Assembly (NCBI GenBank): GCA_011046015.1
Contig: DSBO01000109.1
Location: 1-9,274, forward strand
Source of the DNA: Thioalkalivibrio sp.
GTDB taxonomy: Bacteria > Pseudomonadota > Gammaproteobacteria > SpSt-1174
DNA length: 9,274 bases
Reading direction: 5' to 3'
Positions 5,531-9,274 of the stretch are shown here, piece by piece. A program made the translations under genes and the position numbers. How positions within the stretch are numbered: the stretch's first letter is position 1; each line of letters opens with the position of its first letter. The notes under the pieces were generated by a model. It saw only the letters and a program-made list of their open reading frames with translations. It had not been told where the DNA came from and made no database searches.

Positions 5531-6919
5531 TCAGCCGCCGTGCAGAGCGCCTACGAGGTGCTGGAAAAATCGATCGTGCATTACCTCGGTGGCCCGGTGG
5601 GCACGATCGCGAGCGCCGACCCCAAGGCGCCGGCGGCCAACTACGCCGACTGTTTCGTGCGCGACTTCGTCTCCTCCGCCCTGGTCTTCCTGCTCGACGG
5701 TCGCCAGGAGATCGTGCGCAATTTCCTGCAGCTCACGCTGAAGCTGCGTGACAAGCAGGCCGAGATCGCCGGCCATCGCATGCTGCCGCGGGTGATGCCG
5801 GCGAGCTTCAAGGTGATCACCCACCCCGACGGGCGCGAGGAGATCGACGTCGACTTCGGCGATCGCGCCATCGGTCGTGTGGCACCCGTGGACTCCATGA
5901 TGTGGTGGATCCTGCTGCTGCAGGCCTACGTGCGCGCCACCGGGGATATCGAGTTCGCGCACTCGCCGGACTGCCAGCGCGGTATCCGCAGCATCATGAA
6001 CATCTTCCTGCGCGACCGCTTCGAGGTCTTCCCCACGCTGCTGGTGCCCGACGGCTCCTTCATGATCGACCGGCGCATGGGTGTGTACGGTCACCCGCTG
6101 GAGATCCAGGCCCTGTTCTACGGCGCGCTGGAGGCGGCCCAGCGCCTGCTGGATCCCGCAGATGCCGAGAACCACCCGGTGATCGAGGAGTCCGCCGCGC
6201 GTCTCACCCAGCTCAAGACCTACGTGCACGATTTCTACTGGCTGGACCTCGGGCGACTCAACGAGATCCACCGCTACGAGACCGAGCTCATCGGCCATGA
6301 CGCCATCAATGCGCTCAACATCTATCCCGAGAGCATTCCGGACTGGTTGCCCGGCTGGCTGCCGGACGACGCCGGTTGCCTGGTCGGCAACATCGGGCCG
6401 GGGCGCATGGACTTTCGCTTCTTCTCGCTCGGCAACCTGCTCGCCGTGCTCTTCGGGCTGGCCAGCGAGGAGCATGCGCAGCGTATCCTCGATGTCTTCG
6501 TCGGTCGCTGGGACGACCTCATCGGCACGATGCCCGTGAAGATCTGCTACCCGGCGATGGAGGGCGAGGAGTGGCGGCTGCTGACCGGCTCCGATCCCAA
6601 GAACATCCCCTGGTCGTATCACAATGGCGGCAACTGGCCGGTGCTGCTGTGGGCGCTCACCGGCGCCGCGCTCAAGTACGGGCGCGTGGACCTGGCCAGC
6701 CGCGCGCATGATTTCGCCGAGCGGCGACTGGTGAAGGACCAGTGGCCGGAGTACTACGACGGGCGCAACGGCCGCCTGATCGGTCGGCGCGCCAACTTCA
6801 ACCAGACCTGGTCGGCCACCGCGCTGATCCTGTCGCACAAGTTCATCGAGGACCCGCTGGTGCTCAAACGCATCGGCTGGCTGTTCGACCGGGAGGAGGA
6901 CGCCGCGACTCCCGCATGA
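5528..6919 (+). CDS. Neutral/alkaline invertase, glycoside hydrolase family 100
   Basis: This cytoplasmic enzyme should hydrolyse sucrose to glucose and fructose. Numbered from TTG 5528, family signatures run through the whole protein: VRDFVSSALVFLLDG (44-58), MPASFKV (90-96), GRVAPVDSMMWWILLL (117-132), DGSFMIDRRMGVYGHPLEIQ (175-194), PARMDF-like PGRMDF, KICYPAMEGEEWRLLTGSDPKN (338-359), SYHNGGNWPVLLW and WPEYYDG. Asp122 in APVDS and Glu348 in EEWR are the likely acid/base and nucleophile. Their spacing of 226 residues equals that of Asp188 and Glu414 reported for Anabaena InvA, as I remember it. No signal peptide is seen. If a start at 5486 or 5507 is used, 14 or 7 residues are added. The sucrose-phosphate synthase gene follows after 32 bases, so the genes that make and cut sucrose are probably co-transcribed. 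Confidence 0.93.
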   Translation: MSAAVQSAYEVLEKSIVHYLGGPVGTIASADPKAPAANYADCFVRDFVSSALVFLLDGRQEIVRNFLQLTLKLRDKQAEIAGHRMLPRVMPASFKVITHPDGREEIDVDFGDRAIGRVAPVDSMMWWILLLQAYVRATGDIEFAHSPDCQRGIRSIMNIFLRDRFEVFPTLLVPDGSFMIDRRMGVYGHPLEIQALFYGALEAAQRLLDPADAENHPVIEESAARLTQLKTYVHDFYWLDLGRLNEIHRYETELIGHDAINALNIYPESIPDWLPGWLPDDAGCLVGNIGPGRMDFRFFSLGNLLAVLFGLASEEHAQRILDVFVGRWDDLIGTMPVKICYPAMEGEEWRLLTGSDPKNIPWSYHNGGNWPVLLWALTGAALKYGRVDLASRAHDFAERRLVKDQWPEYYDGRNGRLIGRRANFNQTWSATALILSHKFIEDPLVLKRIGWLFDREEDAATPA

Positions 6920-6951
6920 GGTACTGATAAGCCCAAACCGTGGACCGACGC

Positions 6952-9093
6952 ATGACCGACAAGAAGGATTCAACCCGGGGCAGGGGCCTCTACATCGCGC
7001 TGTTCAGCATTCATGGCCTGATACGAGGCCAGGACCTGGAGCTGGGCCGCGATTCCGACACCGGCGGTCAGACCAAGTACGTCGTCGAACTGGCGCGCGC
7101 ACTGGCCGAACACCCGGACGTGCAGCGGGTGGACCTCTTCACCCGCCAGGTGATCGACGCGCGCGTATCGAAGGACTACGCGCGCCCCGTCGAGCAGATC
7201 GCCGGTCGTGCGCAGATCGTGCGTATCCCCTGCGGGCCCGAGGGCTATCTCCGCAAGGAGCTGCTCTGGCCGTATCTGCGCGAGTTCATCGATAACACAC
7301 TGGGGTATTTCCGCCGTATCGGACGCATCCCGGACGTGCTGCACGGACACTACGCCGATGCCGGCCACGTCGCCACCCAGCTCGCGCGCCTGCTCGGCGT
7401 GGTGCTGGTTCAGACGGGGCACTCGCTCGGCCGCGTCAAACTCGAGCGGTTGCTGAAGAGCGGGCTCACGGAAGAGGAGATCGAGGCCTCCTACAACATG
7501 TCGCAGCGCATCGCCGCCGAGGAAGAGGTGCTGGCGCACGCGAATCTCGTCATCACCAGCACCAGCCAGGAGGTCGAGCAGCAGTACGCAGTGTACGAGC
7601 ACTACCGCCCCGAGCGCATGCTGGTGAATCCGCCCGGCACCGACCTCGAGCACTTCCATCCTCCGCGGCGCGGCGATTATCCCGGCACGGTGCTGGGCGA
7701 GATCAACCGCTTCCTGCAGCAGCCGAAGAAGCCTATGGTGCTGGCCCTCTCGCGACCCGATCCGCGCAAGAACATCGGCACCCTCATCCACGCCTTCGGC
7801 AGCAACCAGCGCCTGCGCGACCTGGCCAACCTCGTGATCGTCGCCGGCTCGCGCGACGACATCCGCGAGATCGACGAGGACGGGCCGCGCGAGGTGCTCA
7901 CCGAGATGCTGATGCTGATCGACAAGTACGATCTCTATGGACAGGTGGCCTACCCGAAGCACATCGACTTCGACTCGGTGGCCGAGATCTACCGCATCGC
8001 GACCCGCTCCAAGGGCGTGTTCGTCAATCCCGCCTATACCGAACCCTTCGGCCTCACCCTTATCGAGGCGGCCGCCAGCGGTCTGCCCATGGTGGCCACC
8101 AACGACGGTGGTCCGCGCGACATCCGCGAGTACTGCCGCAACGGCCTGCTCGTCGACCCGTATGATGCCAAGGCCATGGGCGAGGCCATCCTCGAGGTGG
8201 TGGCGGACAGGGAGCAGTGGCGCAAGTACTCCGCGCGCGCCGTGCGCGGCGCCCACGAACACTTCTCCTGGGGCGGGCATGCGCGCAAGTACGTGGGCAA
8301 GCTGAAGAAGGTCATTGGCCCGAAGCGCCCGGGCAGCGAACGCTGGAACCGCCTCACCGTCGTCGATTACGCCCTCGTCAGCGACATCGACAACACCCTG
8401 ATCGGCGACCGGGCCTCCCTGCGTGAACTGCTCCAGACGCTGAAGACGCAGCGGGACCGCATCGCCTTCGGCGTCGCCACCGGCAGGCGCCTGGAACTCA
8501 CCCTGGAGGCGCTGAAGGAATGGAAGGTACCGATCCCGGATGTGCTCGTCACCTCCGTGGGCTCGGAGATCTACTACGGTCCCAACCTGGTACAGGACGA
8601 GGGCTGGGCCGAGGTGATCGACCACGAATGGGATCGCGCGGCGCTGCAGGCACTGCTCGATCCGTTACCTGGCCTGCGCCTGCAGCCCGAGATCGACCAG
8701 CGTCGCTTCAAGCTGAGCTACTTTATCGATCCGGACGAGGCCTGGCCGGTCGAGGACATCGAGGGCCTGATGAAAAAACACGGCCTGAAGGCCCGGGTGA
8801 TCTTCTCGCACGGCGAGTTTCTCGACCTGCTGCCCGTACGCGCCTCCAAGGGGGCGGCCATCGAGTACCTCACCCGCAAGTGGGGCCTCGAGCTCGATCA
8901 CGTGCTGGTGGCGGGCGATTCCGGCAACGACCGCGACATGCTGGAGGGGCCGGCCCTAGGAGTGGTGGTCGGCAATCACGCCGAGGAACTCAAGTCACTG
9001 GCCGCGCAGGACAAGCTCTATTTCGCCAGCGCCACCCATGCCGGCGGCATCCTGGAAGGGCTCCGGCATTACGGGTTTGTGGGGGAGGAGTGA
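6952..9093 (+). CDS. Sucrose-phosphate synthase fused to sucrose-phosphatase-like HAD domain
   Basis: This is a 713-residue two-domain enzyme. The N-terminal GT4 glycosyltransferase (about 1-450) joins UDP-glucose and fructose-6-phosphate: it shows SIHGLIRGQDLELGRDSDTGGQ (DTGGQ from Asp36), GHYADAG, TGHSLGR, the donor-phosphate residues Arg268 and Lys273 in SRPDPRKN, and the E-x7-E pair Glu364/Glu372 in EPFGLTLIEAAASG. The C-terminal domain (about 470-713) is a HAD phosphatase with every motif intact: DIDNT (Asp478, Asp480), ATGR (Thr510), ASKG (Lys633) and GDSGND (Asp656, Asp660). The Synechocystis enzyme, as I recall it, has degenerate HAD motifs; this one looks active, so one polypeptide may yield free sucrose. 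The plant N-terminal regulatory extension is missing. A GTG at 6940 in frame would add four residues; the ATG at 6952 has a weak TGGA site. Sucrose here may serve as a compatible solute or a storage sugar. Confidence 0.94.
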   Translation: MTDKKDSTRGRGLYIALFSIHGLIRGQDLELGRDSDTGGQTKYVVELARALAEHPDVQRVDLFTRQVIDARVSKDYARPVEQIAGRAQIVRIPCGPEGYLRKELLWPYLREFIDNTLGYFRRIGRIPDVLHGHYADAGHVATQLARLLGVVLVQTGHSLGRVKLERLLKSGLTEEEIEASYNMSQRIAAEEEVLAHANLVITSTSQEVEQQYAVYEHYRPERMLVNPPGTDLEHFHPPRRGDYPGTVLGEINRFLQQPKKPMVLALSRPDPRKNIGTLIHAFGSNQRLRDLANLVIVAGSRDDIREIDEDGPREVLTEMLMLIDKYDLYGQVAYPKHIDFDSVAEIYRIATRSKGVFVNPAYTEPFGLTLIEAAASGLPMVATNDGGPRDIREYCRNGLLVDPYDAKAMGEAILEVVADREQWRKYSARAVRGAHEHFSWGGHARKYVGKLKKVIGPKRPGSERWNRLTVVDYALVSDIDNTLIGDRASLRELLQTLKTQRDRIAFGVATGRRLELTLEALKEWKVPIPDVLVTSVGSEIYYGPNLVQDEGWAEVIDHEWDRAALQALLDPLPGLRLQPEIDQRRFKLSYFIDPDEAWPVEDIEGLMKKHGLKARVIFSHGEFLDLLPVRASKGAAIEYLTRKWGLELDHVLVAGDSGNDRDMLEGPALGVVVGNHAEELKSLAAQDKLYFASATHAGGILEGLRHYGFVGEE

Positions 9094-9104
9094 GGCGTGA
9101 GGCG
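9091..9104 (+). repeat. Doubled TGAGGCG heptamer containing the synthase stop codon
   Basis: TGAGGCG occurs at 9091-9097 and again at 9098-9104, followed by the related TGGGTG. The first three bases are the stop codon of the sucrose-phosphate synthase gene. Its AGGCG core is shared with the reverse complement of the downstream heptamer (ATAGGCG). Confidence 0.6.
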
Positions 9105-9126
9105 TGGGTGATTTGAAGGCGTTTTA

Positions 9127-9174
9127 GCCACAGAGGAAAAACACTTTGCGGTTTATCTCTGTGGCCTCTGTGGC
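9127..9174. repeat. CCACAGAGG-type inverted repeat
   Basis: GCCACAGAGG (9127-9136) is the exact reverse complement of CCTCTGTGGC (9165-9174). A second near-identical right arm, TCTCTGTGGC (9156-9165), lies directly before it, so two alternative hairpins are possible with loops of about 19 or 28 bases. The A-rich and T-rich interior (AAAAACACTTTGCGGTTTAT) and the CACAGAGG words resemble dispersed intergenic repeats that I recall from many environmental bacterial genomes. It could be a mobile-type palindrome or a transcript end. Only a short TTTT (9183-9186) follows, so an intrinsic terminator is not well supported. Confidence 0.7.
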
Positions 9175-9186
9175 GCTTAGACTTTT

Positions 9187-9274
9187 CGCCTATCGCCTAT
9201 CGCCTATCGCCTATCGCCTATCGCCTATCGCCTATCGCCTATCGCCTATCGCCTATCGCCTATCGCCTATCGCC
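9187..9274. repeat. Tandem heptanucleotide array (CGCCTAT), at least 12.5 copies
   Basis: Twelve consecutive perfect copies of CGCCTAT begin at 9187 and a partial thirteenth (CGCC) reaches the window edge, so the true array is longer. There is no sequence variation between units. Seven-base units are prone to slipped-strand copy-number change. The array starts 13 bases after the CCACAGAGG inverted repeat. On the plus strand it is open in all frames (it would read RLSPIAY repeatedly), whereas the minus strand contains TAG in every frame. There is no sign that it is coding. Confidence 0.97.

Noticed and set aside
5531..6973. 480-codon open frame on the minus strand under the invertase
   Set aside because: The plus strand matches GH100 along its full length, and the antisense product is a histidine/valine-rich shadow without a family match.
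6970..8625. 551-codon open frame on the minus strand under the sucrose-phosphate synthase
   Set aside because: Same reasoning: the sense frame carries all GT4 motifs, and the antisense frame has no recognisable domain and no ribosome site that I could find.
9187..9274. CRISPR array
   Set aside because: The units are contiguous 7-mers with no spacers and no cas genes nearby.
9187..9274. Translated RLSPIAY repeat protein on the plus strand
   Set aside because: The array is open only because the unit has no stop in any frame on this strand; no start codon with a ribosome site leads into it.

Overview
This window is about 9.3 kb of GC-rich, densely packed bacterial DNA. The codon use (strong G/C at third positions) and the gene families point to a proteobacterium, most likely a gammaproteobacterium. 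A prokaryotic sucrose-phosphate synthase beside a neutral/alkaline invertase would fit a halotolerant or chemolithotrophic lineage (for example Chromatiales/Ectothiorhodospiraceae), but that placement is an inference. No gap longer than 300 bases lacks a gene, and I saw no tRNA, rRNA, CRISPR array, transposase or phage gene.

Region 1 (1-3395) is a quinone/electrophile-response locus. A divergent LysR regulator (minus strand, cut by the window start) faces a plus-strand gene string: a DoxX-family membrane protein (YqjF-like), an FMN-dependent NADH-azoreductase/quinone reductase (AzoR), a glutathionyl-hydroquinone reductase (YqjG-like) and a pirin. In E. coli the regulator YhaJ and the genes yqjF, yqjG and a pirin-like gene yhaK are scattered over the chromosome; here their counterparts sit together. 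The AT-rich divergent promoter (510-620) carries two copies of a TATCGAA...GATAAATA pattern that look like LysR operators. The hydroquinone reductase gene has a single-base frameshift near 1960, so it is either a sequencing error or a freshly broken gene. Hairpins lie between doxX and azoR and after the pirin gene.

Region 2 (3396-5381) holds a multi-pass membrane protein of unknown function (plus strand), then a minus-strand pair read from right to left: an inositol-monophosphatase-family phosphatase followed by methionine-R-sulfoxide reductase B. The membrane protein and msrB converge tail to tail with one base between their stop codons.

Region 3 (5382-9093) is a sucrose module on the plus strand: a GH100 neutral/alkaline invertase, probably starting at TTG 5528, and 32 bases later a sucrose-phosphate synthase fused to a C-terminal HAD phosphatase domain whose catalytic motifs are all intact. 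The fused enzyme can plausibly make sucrose in two steps from UDP-glucose and fructose-6-phosphate, while the invertase cuts sucrose, so synthesis and turnover are encoded together.

Region 4 (9091-9274) is repeat-rich intergenic DNA: a doubled TGAGGCG heptamer that contains the sucrose-phosphate synthase stop codon, a CCACAGAGG-type inverted repeat, and at least 12.5 perfect copies of the heptamer CGCCTAT running off the end of the window. I found no convincing new multi-gene system; the most interesting items are the consolidated quinone locus with its repeated operators, the frameshift, the paired sucrose synthesis and cleavage genes, and the heptamer arrays.
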